DNA of 64,000 nt, from NCBI RefSeq assembly GCF_014174305.1, contig NZ_JABEQH010000019.1:1-64000 (forward strand), read 5' to 3'. A program made the translations under genes and the position numbers. Within the stretch, counting starts at the first letter, position 1, and each line of letters begins with the position of its first letter. Below are positions 9,099-18,198 of the stretch, in pieces. Source of the stretch: Gluconacetobacter johannae. GTDB lineage: Bacteria; Pseudomonadota; Alphaproteobacteria; Acetobacterales; Acetobacteraceae. The notes beneath the pieces were generated by a model that made no database searches, had not been told where the DNA came from, and saw nothing but the letters and a program-made list of their open reading frames with translations.

Positions 9099-9422
9099 CC
9101 TCAACTCCCCCCTTCAAACCGACGCATGATGAGTGGACCCCGCCCACCAAACCCATGCCATTTTAGTGATATGATATTTTCACGTCGAAAATAGTTATTT
9201 CATCAAATCGACACCACATCAAATCCGTTGTCAATCGTGGTTAACTGGAATTGCGACATAAAATTGCACTACGCATATGCGGGACCTGAATGCCTCGGCA
9301 ATCCACCTCGCCGGGCCGCGCGGCCGTCCGGCGGGACACCGTGCCGTATCAGCACCGGAACGATGGCCGCTGACCGATGCCGCACGATGGTCTAGGGTGG
9401 CGGCGAACGATACGGCGACAGC
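9099..9422. other. AT-rich divergent promoter region between porin and OPT transporter genes
   Basis: This stretch of about 320 bases separates divergent genes and is clearly richer in A/T from about 9160 to 9280 than its surroundings, as expected of a regulated promoter. It holds the inverted repeat at 9176-9192 and a GCATATGC palindrome near 9277. I see no convincing small gene or RNA in it. The part next to the OPT start is GC-rich and lacks a clear Shine-Dalgarno sequence. Confidence 0.5.
9176..9192. promoter_or_regulatory. Inverted repeat, possible operator upstream of the porin gene
   Basis: ATTTTC (9176-9181) and GAAAAT (9187-9192) form a perfect 6-bp dyad with a 5-base centre, 78 bases upstream of the porin start in AT-rich DNA. 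The size and spacing fit a dimeric repressor or activator site. The regulator is unknown. Confidence 0.35.
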
Positions 9423-11393
9423 ATGACGAACATGACCTCCTCCCCTCTTTCCACCTCCCCGTCCCAGCGGGAAATGACGATCAGGGGTCTGATCCTGGGC
9501 GCCCTCATCACCGTGGTCTTCACAGCCTCGAACGTCTATCTGGGCCTGAAGATCGGCCTGACGGTCGCGTCCTCGATTCCGGCGGCGGTGATCTCGATGT
9601 CCGTGCTGCGTATGATGGGCGGCGCGACGATCCTGGAAAACAATCTGGTCCAGACCCAGGCCTCGGCGGCGGGCACGCTGTCCTGCGTGTTCATCTCGTT
9701 CCCCTGCCTAGTCATGATCGGCTACTGGCAGCATTTCCCGTATCTGGAGACGATGCTGCTCTCGATGGCCGGGGGGATGACCGGCGTGCTGTTCACGGTC
9801 CCGCTGCGCCGCGCGATGGTGACGCACAGCACCCTGCCCTACCCCGAGGGCGTGGCGGCGGCCGAAATCCTCAAGGCCGGGTCCGAGACCGGCAACCCCG
9901 ACAGCCTGAAGGCCCTGCTGACCGGCGGGCTGGTGTCGGCGGTGGTCACGCTGGCCACCGGCGGGTTGCGCCTGCTGGCCGACGGGGCGGCCACAACAGC
10001 GACATGGGGCGGCGCGGTCTTCAGGGCCTCGACCGGCTTTTCGCTGGCGCTGCTGGGGGCGGGCTATCTGGTCGGCATCGCCGGCGGCATCGCCATGCTG
10101 CTGGGCGCGATCATCGCATGGGGTATGGCCGTCCCGGTCCTCAGCACCCTCCTGCCCAACCCCGCGCACCTGGGGCCGGCCGATTTCGCTACCGCGCTGT
10201 GGGCGCAGAAAGTCCGCTTCATGGGCGCGGGCACGATCTCGGTCGCGGCCGTCTGGACGCTGGCGGTGCTGGCCCGTCCGGTCGCGGCCGGCATCCGCGA
10301 CATGCTCCGCGCCGGGGCGGGAATCGGGGATGCGGGCGACGAGCGCGACCTGGCGCCCCGCACGCTGGGCCTGCTGGCGGGCGTGCTGCTGCTCGTGCTG
10401 TTCGGCCTGTTCGTCGTCTTCCAGATGCCGGTGGCGACCAACGGCCACGCCATCGTCACCGCCGCGCTGGCCGCCGTCGCATTCTGCGCGCTGTTCGGCT
10501 TCCTGGTGGCGGCCGCCTGCGGCTACATGGCCGGCATCGTGGGGTCGTCCTCGTCGCCGCTGTCGGGAATCGCCATCATCGCCACGGTCATGATCGCCTC
10601 GTTCCTGCTGCTGCTGGAAGGGCTGGGCCTGCTGCCGGCCGAAATGGCGGCCAACAATCATCACCTGGCCATCGCCTTCGCCCTGTTCCTGCTGTCGGCG
10701 ATCGTCGCATCGACGGCCATTTCCAACGACAATCTGCAGGATCTCAAGACCGGGCAACTGGTGGGCGCCTCCCCCTGGCGACAGCAGGCCGCCCTGCTGG
10801 TCGGCTGCGCCAGCGGCGCCCTCGTCATCCCGCCCGTGCTGGAACTGCTGTACCAGGCCTACGGCTTCGTGGGCGCGATGCCACGTCCGGGCATGGATGC
10901 CAGCCACGCCCTGGCCGCGCCGCAGCCCGCGCTGCTGGTGACGCTCACCACCGGCATCTTTCGGCATCAACTGGACTGGACGATGATCCTGCTGGGGGTC
11001 GGGCTTGGGATCACCCTCATCGCGACCGACCTGCTGCTGCGCCGGCGCGGGGGCGCCCTGCCGCCGCTGGCGGTCGGCATCGGCCTGTACCTGCCCCCCG
11101 CCGTCAGCGTGACGCTGGCCATCGGCGCCCTGCTGGGATGGGCCTGCACCCGGCGGGCGCAAGGGGGCCGAAGCCCCCATGCCGAAACCGGAACCGGCAC
11201 CATGCTGGCCTCGGGCTTCATCGTCGGCGAAAGCCTGACCGGCGTGCTGCTGGCCGCCATCGCCGGGGCGACGGGGCGGGACGACACGCTGTCCATCCTG
11301 CCGGCCGAGGCCGGCAGGATGCCCACGCTGCTGGGCTTCGGGGTATTCGTCGCCATATGTATCTGGTTCGGCCGCAGCTTACGACGCGGGTGA
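9423..11393 (+). CDS. OPT-family oligopeptide transporter
   Basis: The 656-residue protein is a polytopic inner-membrane transporter of the OPT superfamily, bacterial branch, which takes up oligopeptides or metal chelates. Recognisable segments are [26 protein letters not shown] near the N-terminus, [30 protein letters not shown] and [11 protein letters not shown]. It starts at the ATG at 9423; another in-frame ATG lies three codons later. A luciferase-like oxidoreductase gene follows after 43 bases and an M3 peptidase gene after that, so peptide import followed by cytoplasmic cleavage is a reasonable reading. The transported compound cannot be decided from sequence. Confidence 0.9.
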   Translation: MTNMTSSPLSTSPSQREMTIRGLILGALITVVFTASNVYLGLKIGLTVASSIPAAVISMSVLRMMGGATILENNLVQTQASAAGTLSCVFISFPCLVMIGYWQHFPYLETMLLSMAGGMTGVLFTVPLRRAMVTHSTLPYPEGVAAAEILKAGSETGNPDSLKALLTGGLVSAVVTLATGGLRLLADGAATTATWGGAVFRASTGFSLALLGAGYLVGIAGGIAMLLGAIIAWGMAVPVLSTLLPNPAHLGPADFATALWAQKVRFMGAGTISVAAVWTLAVLARPVAAGIRDMLRAGAGIGDAGDERDLAPRTLGLLAGVLLLVLFGLFVVFQMPVATNGHAIVTAALAAVAFCALFGFLVAAACGYMAGIVGSSSSPLSGIAIIATVMIASFLLLLEGLGLLPAEMAANNHHLAIAFALFLLSAIVASTAISNDNLQDLKTGQLVGASPWRQQAALLVGCASGALVIPPVLELLYQAYGFVGAMPRPGMDASHALAAPQPALLVTLTTGIFRHQLDWTMILLGVGLGITLIATDLLLRRRGGALPPLAVGIGLYLPPAVSVTLAIGALLGWACTRRAQGGRSPHAETGTGTMLASGFIVGESLTGVLLAAIAGATGRDDTLSILPAEAGRMPTLLGFGVFVAICIWFGRSLRRG

Positions 11394-11436
11394 TCGCGCA
11401 AGACATCGTGCAGGAACTGGCAAAGGACCGACTCTG

Positions 11437-12420
11437 GTGATTCCCTTCTCGGTGCTCGACCTGTCGCTCATCGTCCGGGGCGGCGACGCCGCCACGGCCT
11501 TCCGCAACAGCCTGGCCCTGGCCCGGCATGCCGAGGCCCTGGGCTTCAACCGCTACTGGGTGGCGGAACATCATTCCATGCCGGCCATCGCCTCGGCCGC
11601 GACGGCGGTCCTGATCGGGCACCTCGCGGCAGGGACGCGCACCATCCGGGTGGGCTCGGGCGGGATCATGCTGCCCAACCATGCGCCGCTGGCGATCGCC
11701 GAGCAGTTCGGCACGCTGGAAAGCCTGTTTCCCGGCCGAATCGACCTGGGGCTGGGCCGCGCGCCGGGATCGGACCAGGAGACGATGCGCGCCCTGCGCC
11801 GCGACCCGGCCAGCGCCGACCGCTTTCCGCAGGACGTGGTGGAACTGCTGCATTATTTCGACCCGCCCGCCCCCGGCCAGCGGGTGCGCGCCGTGCCGGG
11901 CGCCGGGCTGGACATTCCGGTCTGGCTGCTGGGGTCTTCCCTGTTCTCGGCGCATCTGGCGGCGTCGCTGGGCCTGCCTTTCGCCTTCGCCTCGCATTTC
12001 GCGCCCGACCAGATGGAAGACGCGGTGGCCCTGTATCGCCAGCGCTTCACCCCGTCCCGGCGCCTGGACGCGCCCTATGTCATGCTGGCGCTGAACGTGG
12101 TGGCGGCCGACAGCGACGAGACGGCGCGCCTGCTGTTCACCTCGCACCAGCAGCAGTTCGTGGCCCTGCGCCGGGGCATGCCGGGGCAGTTTCCGCCCCC
12201 CGTCGCCTCGACCGAAGGGTTGTGGACGCCGGCGGAACAGGCGGGCATCGACCGCGCGCTGGCATGTTCGGTCGTGGGCGGGCCGGCGGCCGCGCGCGCG
12301 GGCATCCACGCCTTCATCGCCCGGCATCGCCCGGACGAGCTGATGATCGTCGGCGCCATCCACGACCAGGCGGCGCGCCTGCGGTCGTTCGAGATCGCGG
12401 CCGCGGCGCGAACACGATGA
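11437..12420 (+). CDS. LLM-class flavin-dependent oxidoreductase (MsnO8-like)
   Basis: This 327-residue protein belongs to the bacterial luciferase-like group that uses reduced FMN. The sequence starts with [13 protein letters not shown], followed by [62 protein letters not shown] and later [12 protein letters not shown], all typical of the branch often annotated as MsnO8. The start is a GTG at 11437 with AAAGGA about 10 bases upstream. Its TGA overlaps an ATG (ATGA at 12417-12420) in the frame of the M3 peptidase, so the two genes may be translationally coupled. The substrate is unknown. Confidence 0.88.
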   Translation: MIPFSVLDLSLIVRGGDAATAFRNSLALARHAEALGFNRYWVAEHHSMPAIASAATAVLIGHLAAGTRTIRVGSGGIMLPNHAPLAIAEQFGTLESLFPGRIDLGLGRAPGSDQETMRALRRDPASADRFPQDVVELLHYFDPPAPGQRVRAVPGAGLDIPVWLLGSSLFSAHLAASLGLPFAFASHFAPDQMEDAVALYRQRFTPSRRLDAPYVMLALNVVAADSDETARLLFTSHQQQFVALRRGMPGQFPPPVASTEGLWTPAEQAGIDRALACSVVGGPAAARAGIHAFIARHRPDELMIVGAIHDQAARLRSFEIAAAARTR

Positions 12421-12455
12421 TGGACGGCCCGACCCGGCAGTGCGATGATCGGGCC

Positions 12456-14132
12456 ATGCCCATCCAGTTCAAAGACCTCGATTTCCCGCCGCCCACGGCC
12501 GACAGCCTGGCCACCGCCTTCGCCCGCGTCACCGCCCTGCTGGACGATGGCCGGCGGGGCGACGCCCTGGCCCTGTTCGACACCGAACGCCGCGCCTACG
12601 ACAGTTGGGCGTCGCTGGTCGCGCTGCGGTTCGCGCAGGATACGACCGACCCGAAGGCGAAGGCCGACCGCGACCTGGCCGACAGCCTGACCCCCCTGGT
12701 CACCGGGCACGAGGTCGCGATCAAGCGCCGCCTGCTGGACGATGCCGACCGGCCGGGCCTGACGGCGGCCATCGGCACCCACGCCGTCAAGCTGTGGGAA
12801 ACCGACGTCACGACCTTCGACCCGCGCATCCGCGACGCGCTGGAGGAAGAAGCCCGGCTGGGCGGCGAATACACCGCCCTGCTGGCCTCGGCCCGCGTGA
12901 CCGTCGCGGGACAGACCATCAACCTGTCGGGGCTGGCGCCATTCGCCGAAAGCCTGGACCGCGCCACCCGGCACGAGGCCGAACAGGCGCGCTGGGCGTT
13001 CTTCGCCCAGCACGGGGCGGAACTCGATTCGCTGTACGACCGGCTGGTCCATGTCCGCCACGGCATGGCGACGACGCTGGGCTATGACAGCTATACCCCG
13101 CTGGGCTACCGGCGGATGCGCCGGGTCGATTACGGCCCGGCCGAAGTCGCCCGCTTCCGCGAGGACGTGTTGAACCACGTCGTGCCGCTGGTGCAGGCGA
13201 TCCTGGAAAACCGGCGCCTGACCATGAACTGGGACCGGCTGCGCGCCTGGGACGAACCGCTGATCGACCCGCTGGGCAACCCCAGGCCCGTCGGCGATCA
13301 CGATGTGCTGGTCGCGCGCGCACAGACCATGTTCGACCGGCTGGGCGGCGACCTGGGCGGGTTCTACCGCCAGATGGTCGAAGGCGGGTTCCTCGACCTC
13401 CGCAACCGCGCGGGCAAGGCCGGCGGCGGGTTCTGCACCGCGTTCCCCAGCGTCGGCATGCCGTTCATCTTCGCCAATTTCAACGGCACGCAGCACGACA
13501 TCAACGTCTTCACCCACGAAATGGGGCACGCCTACCAGAACTGGAAAAGCCGCGACCTGCCGGGCATCGACCTGCTCTGGCCGACGATGGACGCGGCCGA
13601 GATCAATTCGATGGCGCTGGAATTCCTGACCTGGCCGCAGATGGACCTGATGGTCGAGGACGGGCTGGCCGACCGCTTCCGCCGCATGCACCTGATCGGG
13701 TCGCTGTCCTTCCTGCCCTACGGGGCCTGCGTCGATCATTTCCAGCACGAAATCTATGCCCGGCCGGACATGACGCCGGACGAACGCCATGCGACCTGGC
13801 AGCGGCTGGAAAAACTCTACCTGCCCTGGCGGGATTACGGCGACCTCGCCTGGCCGTCCAAAGGCGGCCGGTGGCAGGCGCAGGCCCATATCTACCGCTC
13901 GCCCTTCTATTACATCGACTATACGCTGGCGCTGTGCTGCGCGATGCAGTTCTGGCTTCGCAGCCGCACCGACCACGCCGGGGCGATGGCGGTCTATACC
14001 GACCTGTGCGCGCTGGGCGGCTCGCAGCCCTTCACCGGACTGGTCGCCGCCGCCGGCCTGGCCAGCCCGTTCGAGCCGGGCACCCTGGCCGACATCGTGC
14101 AGGAGGCCGAGCGCGTCCTGCAGATGCGCTGA
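12456..14132 (+). CDS. M3-family oligoendopeptidase (PepF-like)
   Basis: A cytoplasmic zinc metallopeptidase of family M3 (558 aa from this start) that cleaves short peptides. The zinc motif HEMGH is at residues 354-358 and the downstream glutamate ligand lies in AAEINSMALEFLTWP. QHDINVFTHEMGHAYQ and FYYIDYTLALCCAMQFW are also characteristic. The start is uncertain: the ATG at 12456 is where family-like sequence (PIQFKDLDFP) begins, but an ATG at 12417 overlaps the previous gene's stop as ATGA and would add 13 residues. Neither has a strong ribosome binding site. Its place after the OPT transporter gene suggests breakdown of imported peptides. Confidence 0.9.
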   Translation: MPIQFKDLDFPPPTADSLATAFARVTALLDDGRRGDALALFDTERRAYDSWASLVALRFAQDTTDPKAKADRDLADSLTPLVTGHEVAIKRRLLDDADRPGLTAAIGTHAVKLWETDVTTFDPRIRDALEEEARLGGEYTALLASARVTVAGQTINLSGLAPFAESLDRATRHEAEQARWAFFAQHGAELDSLYDRLVHVRHGMATTLGYDSYTPLGYRRMRRVDYGPAEVARFREDVLNHVVPLVQAILENRRLTMNWDRLRAWDEPLIDPLGNPRPVGDHDVLVARAQTMFDRLGGDLGGFYRQMVEGGFLDLRNRAGKAGGGFCTAFPSVGMPFIFANFNGTQHDINVFTHEMGHAYQNWKSRDLPGIDLLWPTMDAAEINSMALEFLTWPQMDLMVEDGLADRFRRMHLIGSLSFLPYGACVDHFQHEIYARPDMTPDERHATWQRLEKLYLPWRDYGDLAWPSKGGRWQAQAHIYRSPFYYIDYTLALCCAMQFWLRSRTDHAGAMAVYTDLCALGGSQPFTGLVAAAGLASPFEPGTLADIVQEAERVLQMR

Positions 14133-14147
14133 CGGCCGGCCCCTCGC

Positions 14148-14169
14148 GGACGCGCGCTATCGCGCGTCC
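14148..14169. terminator. Bidirectional hairpin at the convergent ends of the M3 peptidase and thioredoxin-like genes
   Basis: GGACGCGCG (14148-14156) pairs with CGCGCGTCC (14161-14169) around the loop CTAT. The stop codon of the thioredoxin-like gene lies in the loop. There is no T-run, so this is a strong stem without the classical tail. Confidence 0.55.
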
Positions 14170-14669
14170 CATCTGGCCAGCAGGTCCACCACCGCCTGCG
14201 CCGACATATGCCGCGCGTCGCCCAGCGCCAGCGCCCCGTCGGGGTTCAGCAACCGGCCCTGCGGCGTGACGATCAGGACGGTCGGCACGGCCTTGATCGT
14301 CACGCCGTAGCGCTGGGCGATATCCAGGTTGGTGTCGATACGCCCGACATTGATCGCCACCGTGACGAAACGCGCATCGACCCACGGCGCGACCTGGGGC
14401 AGGCGCAGCACGCCGGCCATCAGGCGGCAATCGGGGCACCAGTTCCCGCCGAAATCCAGCAGCACGTTCTTCCCGCTGGCCTGGGCGGCGCGGAACGCGG
14501 CCGCGACCTGCGCCTGGGCGTCGGCAGGCGGGCCATAGGGGGCGGCGACGGCGGTGGGCGCGGCCTGCCCGACCTGCGGCACCGGCATCGGCGGTACGGC
14601 GGCACGGGCCGGCAGGACCATGGCGATGCCCAGCAGGGCGGACAGGGGCAGCAGGCGGCGCAGGAGCAT
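14157..14669 (-). CDS. Exported thioredoxin-like protein
   Basis: This 170-residue protein has an N-terminal signal peptide (MLLRRLLPLSALLGIAMVLPARA) and a thioredoxin fold with the active-site pair Cys78 and Cys81 in NWCPDC. The cis-proline segment is visible in AVPTVLIVTPQG. The spacer between leader and domain is rich in Pro and Ala. It probably works in the periplasm as a thiol-disulfide protein. The CPDC motif is not the classical CGPC, so its redox direction cannot be told. It reads away from the small membrane-protein gene at 14781, sharing an upstream region of about 110 bases. The ATG at 14669 starts exactly at the signal peptide. Confidence 0.85.
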   Translation of the reverse strand: MLLRRLLPLSALLGIAMVLPARAAVPPMPVPQVGQAAPTAVAAPYGPPADAQAQVAAAFRAAQASGKNVLLDFGGNWCPDCRLMAGVLRLPQVAPWVDARFVTVAINVGRIDTNLDIAQRYGVTIKAVPTVLIVTPQGRLLNPDGALALGDARHMSAQAVVDLLARWDAR

Positions 14670-14780
14670 CTTGATCCGGATCCGATGACGGAGGTGAACG
14701 AGGCATAATGTCGCGTTAACATGGACCACAGGCAAGCTTCGCCATACAGGCCCCCTCACGAAGAAGGATTCATCCCCCGC

Positions 14781-15080
14781 ATGACAGTGGCCCCGCAGCC
14801 CAGCGTCGCACGCACCCTGCTCAAGACCCTGGCCCTCGTCACCGTGACGGCGGCGCTGATGGCCAGCCTGCGCTTCAGCGCCGCCGTCGCCGGCTGGGTC
14901 GACCGGATCGCCGGAACCAGGCTGTGGAGCAGCCTGTACAGCCTGACCGGGGCGTCGGACGCGGTGTCGCGCGAGCGCCTGATCCTGCTCGGCGTCGCCG
15001 TTGCCTGCTTCCTGCTGGCGCTTCCGATCATCCAGGCCGGCGAGTGGTGCGTGGACCGCGTGCGGGACCGCCGCAGCTAA
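14781..15080 (+). CDS. Small membrane protein of unknown function
   Basis: I do not recognise a family. The 99-residue protein has two hydrophobic segments (LLKTLALVTVTAALMASL at about residues 11-28 and LILLGVAVACFLLALPII at about 70-87) joined by a polar loop, and ends with the basic tail RVRDRRS. The ATG at 14781 has AAGGA upstream but at a long spacing of about 12 bases. An in-frame ATG at 14721 would add 20 polar residues and has no ribosome binding site. It converges on the RlmM-like gene with only 8 bases between the ends. Confidence 0.65.
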   Translation: MTVAPQPSVARTLLKTLALVTVTAALMASLRFSAAVAGWVDRIAGTRLWSSLYSLTGASDAVSRERLILLGVAVACFLLALPIIQAGEWCVDRVRDRRS

Positions 15081-15088
15081 AACGGCGG

Positions 15089-16063
15089 TCAGGACGGATC
15101 GCGGTCCCAGAAGAACGTCAGCTCGTGCTTGTTGTGCCACAGATGCAGCACGCGGCCACCGGGGATCGCCGCGAACGCCTCGGCGGTCTCGTGGTCGGTC
15201 CCGCCCTGGAACTTGATGGTCATCACGATGCGGCGGGCCGTCCCGGCCGCGACCCAGCGCCGCGCCAGCGCCAGCAGGCGCGGCGGATAGGCGATGATAT
15301 CGGAAAACATCCAGTCGACCGGCCCCAGATCGGCCGGCTCGATCCCGAACGCGCTGTCCCGCCGGGCCACCACCCCCGGCATCGCGGCGACACGGGGGTC
15401 GAGGTCGGCGCGGTCCACCGCCGTGACCCCTGCCCCGCACTGCGCGATCGCCCACGTCCAGCCGCCGGGCGACGCGCCCAGATCGACACAGGACTCACCG
15501 GGACGCGGCCAGACGCCCAGCCGGGCGCAGGCCTCCCACAGCTTCAGATAGGCCCGTGACGGCGGCCCCACCCGGTCCTCGACGAACGCGACCGCGCCGT
15601 TGACGAAGGGCGACGTCTTGCGCGTCGACAGCAGCATCGTGTCGGGGGCCAGCAGCGTCCACGCCCCCAGATGCCCCGTCGGGGCAGCCGCCGGAAACAC
15701 CAGCGGCCGCGCACGGACCGGCGGCAGGCGCGCCTCGATCAGCGCCGCCCGGCGATGGTGCCCCACCGCATGACAGGCCCAGTTCCGCTGCCGCGCACGC
15801 AGCAGCGCGGCGGCGGCGCCGATCGACGGCACGGGGTGCAGTTCGGGCTCCAGCCAGGTGTCCAGCGCCCAGGCGGCCGCCACCGGCGGGGCCGACGACA
15901 GCGCCAGCCGCCCGTGCCAGCCCATCGGCTCGACCCCCTTGCGGCGCAATTCCTCGGTCAGGGGGGCCTCGAATCCCTCGGCGGCCAGATAGGCGGCGCG
16001 AACGGGGTGCGGCAGCACCAGCGGCGGGGCGACCGGCTGTTCGGATGAGGATGTCGTCATCAT
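15089..16063 (-). CDS. RlmM-like SAM-dependent 23S rRNA 2'-O-methyltransferase
   Basis: The 324-residue protein has an N-terminal THUMP-like region and a C-terminal FtsJ/RrmJ-type methyltransferase domain. The SAM-binding loop is SCVDLGASPGGWTWAIAQCGAGV and a later catalytic-type segment is VMTIKFQGG, with the conserved lysine. VDWMFSDIIAYPPRLL resembles the DxxP-like motif region of RlmM, which 2'-O-methylates a cytidine of 23S rRNA in E. coli. The ATG at 16063 lies 4 bases after the DUF423 stop, so the two genes are likely co-transcribed. A start at 16084, overlapping the upstream gene, is also possible. Assignment to RlmM rather than another FtsJ-type enzyme is probable but not certain. 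Confidence 0.78.
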   Translation of the reverse strand: MMTTSSSEQPVAPPLVLPHPVRAAYLAAEGFEAPLTEELRRKGVEPMGWHGRLALSSAPPVAAAWALDTWLEPELHPVPSIGAAAALLRARQRNWACHAVGHHRRAALIEARLPPVRARPLVFPAAAPTGHLGAWTLLAPDTMLLSTRKTSPFVNGAVAFVEDRVGPPSRAYLKLWEACARLGVWPRPGESCVDLGASPGGWTWAIAQCGAGVTAVDRADLDPRVAAMPGVVARRDSAFGIEPADLGPVDWMFSDIIAYPPRLLALARRWVAAGTARRIVMTIKFQGGTDHETAEAFAAIPGGRVLHLWHNKHELTFFWDRDPS

Positions 16064-16067
16064 GCGG

Positions 16068-16475
16068 TCAGGCGCGCATCGCATCCACGGCCAGCAGCAG
16101 CCACGCCAGCATCAGCGTGCTGCCGCCGATCGGGGCCACGGGGCCGAGGTGAAGGCCCGTCACCCCGGTCCAGGCCACCGCCCCGCAGAACAGGACGATC
16201 CCCGCGGCGAATCCGCATCCCGACAGCAGCAGCAGCATGCGCCGTCCGCGCTGGGCCAGCAGCACGCCCACCGCCAGCAACGCCAGCGCGTGCCACATGC
16301 CCATCTGCACGGCCTCGCGCGCCAGGACGCGGCCACCGGCGGCGAAAGCCGCGTCGGGCAGGTGCGCCGCCAGCGCGCCGCCGGCGGCCGACAGCAACCC
16401 GGCCAGGCCGCCGGCAGCCTGGAACGACCGGGCGGACCGGGGCGGGGAAAAGGGAAAGACAGGCAGCAGCGTCAT
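16068..16475 (-). CDS. DUF423-family small membrane protein
   Basis: The 135-residue protein has about four membrane helices and resembles the YgdD/DUF423 family: GGLAGLLSAAGGALAAHL near the start and LGPVAPIGGSTLMLAWLLLA near the end, the latter being the family's conserved C-terminal pattern. Function is unknown. A TACACT box (antisense of 16486-16491) lies 10 bases upstream of the ATG with no Shine-Dalgarno sequence in between, so the transcript may be nearly leaderless. It is divergent from the iminopeptidase gene, with only 48 bases between the two starts. Confidence 0.82.
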   Translation of the reverse strand: MTLLPVFPFSPPRSARSFQAAGGLAGLLSAAGGALAAHLPDAAFAAGGRVLAREAVQMGMWHALALLAVGVLLAQRGRRMLLLLSGCGFAAGIVLFCGAVAWTGVTGLHLGPVAPIGGSTLMLAWLLLAVDAMRA

Positions 16476-16485
16476 GATGCGCCAC

Positions 16486-16517
16486 AGTGTAGCCGCGCCG
16501 CCCGGTTGACGTATAGT
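16486..16517. promoter_or_regulatory. Back-to-back -10 elements of two divergent, apparently leaderless genes
   Basis: On the plus strand TATAGT (16512-16517) ends 6 bases before the iminopeptidase ATG. On the minus strand TACACT (16486-16491) ends 10 bases before the DUF423 ATG. Neither start has a Shine-Dalgarno sequence. The spacing places transcription starts at or next to the initiation codons. No good -35 hexamers are visible, and the two promoters would interfere sterically. Confidence 0.5.
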
Positions 16518-16523
16518 CGCCCC

Positions 16524-17471
16524 ATGCCACGCCATGACCTGTTTCCCGACATCGCGCCGTACGAAAGCGGATATCTGTCCGTCGGCGATGGACATGAATT
16601 GTATTGGGAGCAGGCGGGCAACCCCAGGGGCCGGCCCGTGCTGTTCCTGCATGGCGGGCCGGGGGCCGGGGCCGGGGCCGTGCACCGGCGCTTCTTCGAC
16701 CCTGCCTTCTGGCGCGTGATCCTGTTCGACCAGCGCGGCGCGGGGCGATCGCGCCCCCATGCGTCGGTCAGCGCCAACACGACGCCCCACCTGGTCGGCG
16801 ACATCGAAACCCTGCGCCGCTTCCTGGGGATCGAGGACTGGATGCTGTTCGGCGGGTCGTGGGGATCGACCCTGGCCCTTATGTACGCGCAGACCTACCC
16901 CCAGCGGGTGCGGGCGATGGTGCTGCGCGGGATCTTCCTGGGGCGGACGCAGGAACTCGACTGGTTCTTCCACGGGCTGGCCAATGTCTTCCCCGACGCG
17001 CACGACGCCTTCCTGGCGCACCTGCCGGTCCACGACCGGCACGATCCGCTGGCCGCCTATATGCGCCTGCTGTTCGACCCCGACCCGAACATCCACCTGC
17101 CGGCGGCGCGGGCCTGGTCGGCATACGAGGGCACATGTTCCACCCTGATCCCCGCCCCAGCCGCCGTCGCGGGATTCGCCCACGACCGCGCCGTCGTCGG
17201 CCTGGCCCGGATCGAGGCCCATTATTTCCGCCACGGCCTGTTCCTGCCGCCCGAGGGCCTGCTGGGGGGCATGCCGCGGATCGCCCATATTCCCGGCCGG
17301 ATCATCCAGGGACGGTACGACATGGTCTGCCCCAGCCAGTCGGCATGGGAACTGGCGCGCCACTGGCCGCGGGCCACCCTGGCGATGGTGCCCGATGCGG
17401 GCCATTCGGCCCTGGAACCGGGCATCCGCCGCCGGCTGGTCGCCTGCGTCGAGGATCTGCGCGACGCGTGA
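16524..17471 (+). CDS. pip: Prolyl iminopeptidase (alpha/beta hydrolase, S33)
   Basis: The 315-residue enzyme removes N-terminal proline from peptides in the cytoplasm. The oxyanion motif is HGGPGAG, the nucleophile elbow is GGSWGS with Ser112, and the catalytic Asp and His are in QGRYDMVCP and PDAGHSA. DQRGAGRS and the WSAYEGTCSTL cap segment are diagnostic of proline iminopeptidases. The ATG at 16524 follows a TATAGT box by 6 bases with no ribosome binding site, so the mRNA may be leaderless. It may work alongside the M3 peptidase encoded nearby, but it is a separate transcription unit. Confidence 0.95.
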   Translation: MPRHDLFPDIAPYESGYLSVGDGHELYWEQAGNPRGRPVLFLHGGPGAGAGAVHRRFFDPAFWRVILFDQRGAGRSRPHASVSANTTPHLVGDIETLRRFLGIEDWMLFGGSWGSTLALMYAQTYPQRVRAMVLRGIFLGRTQELDWFFHGLANVFPDAHDAFLAHLPVHDRHDPLAAYMRLLFDPDPNIHLPAARAWSAYEGTCSTLIPAPAAVAGFAHDRAVVGLARIEAHYFRHGLFLPPEGLLGGMPRIAHIPGRIIQGRYDMVCPSQSAWELARHWPRATLAMVPDAGHSALEPGIRRRLVACVEDLRDA

Positions 17472-17588
17472 GGGGGTACGCGGCCGGCCCGCGCATTGCG
17501 GGGCCCGGCAAAACCGGCGATGCTCCGAAACGTTCGGTAGCGGTTCATCCACCTCCCGGCACCGGGCCATCTGACTGGAATCGCGTTC

Positions 17589-18152
17589 ATGAAGACCTAC
17601 GCACGCTGGCTGCTCGCCGCCTCGATCCTGCCGCTGGCAGCCTGCGCCGAGGCCCCGAAGGCCCCGCCCGCGCCGCCTCCGCCGCCCCCCCTGGCCGCGG
17701 CCGACGCCACGTTCGTCGAAAAGGCGTCCGTCGCGAACACATTCGAAATCGCGACCGGCCGCCTGGCGGACAGCCGCTCGCACAATGCAAAGGTCAAGGC
17801 GTTCGCGGCCCGGCTGGTGACCGACCACAGCGCCAACCAGGACCGGCTGGGCGGCATCGCGACACAGCACGGCGTGACCCTGCCGACCGACCTCAGCACC
17901 GACGAGGAAAAGACCCTCGACGAGCTGAAGGCCGAGACCGGGCGTAAATTCGACCGCGATTTCCTGGCCGTGCAGGTGCAGGCCCATACCGACGCCCTGC
18001 CCCTGTTCCAGGCCGAGGCCCAGAACACCACGGATGCCGACCTGAAATCCTACGCCGCCGACACCGCGGCGGCGGTGCAATCCCACCTGAACATCGCCCA
18101 AAACCTGAGCCCCCCGGCCCACCCCCATCGGGGCCGGCGCCACCACCACTGA
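17589..18152 (+). CDS. DUF4142-family lipoprotein
   Basis: The 187-residue protein has a lipoprotein signal peptide with lipobox LAAC, a proline-rich linker (APKAPPAPPPPPPLAA) and a helical DUF4142 domain. Landmarks are DATFVEKASVANTFEIATGRLA, KVKAFAARLVTDHS and the later AQVQ-like helices. Such proteins are predicted ferritin-like four-helix bundles in the periplasm, and function is not established. The C-terminus is histidine-rich (HPHRGRRHHH), which might bind metal. The start ATG has GGAAT upstream. The gene lies 117 bases after pip and 46 bases before the cobalamin adenosyltransferase gene. Confidence 0.85.
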   Translation: MKTYARWLLAASILPLAACAEAPKAPPAPPPPPPLAAADATFVEKASVANTFEIATGRLADSRSHNAKVKAFAARLVTDHSANQDRLGGIATQHGVTLPTDLSTDEEKTLDELKAETGRKFDRDFLAVQVQAHTDALPLFQAEAQNTTDADLKSYAADTAAAVQSHLNIAQNLSPPAHPHRGRRHHH

Positions 18153-18198
18153 CGGCGCGACCCACGCCGCGCGATTCGTGACGGACGACGAACGACAT

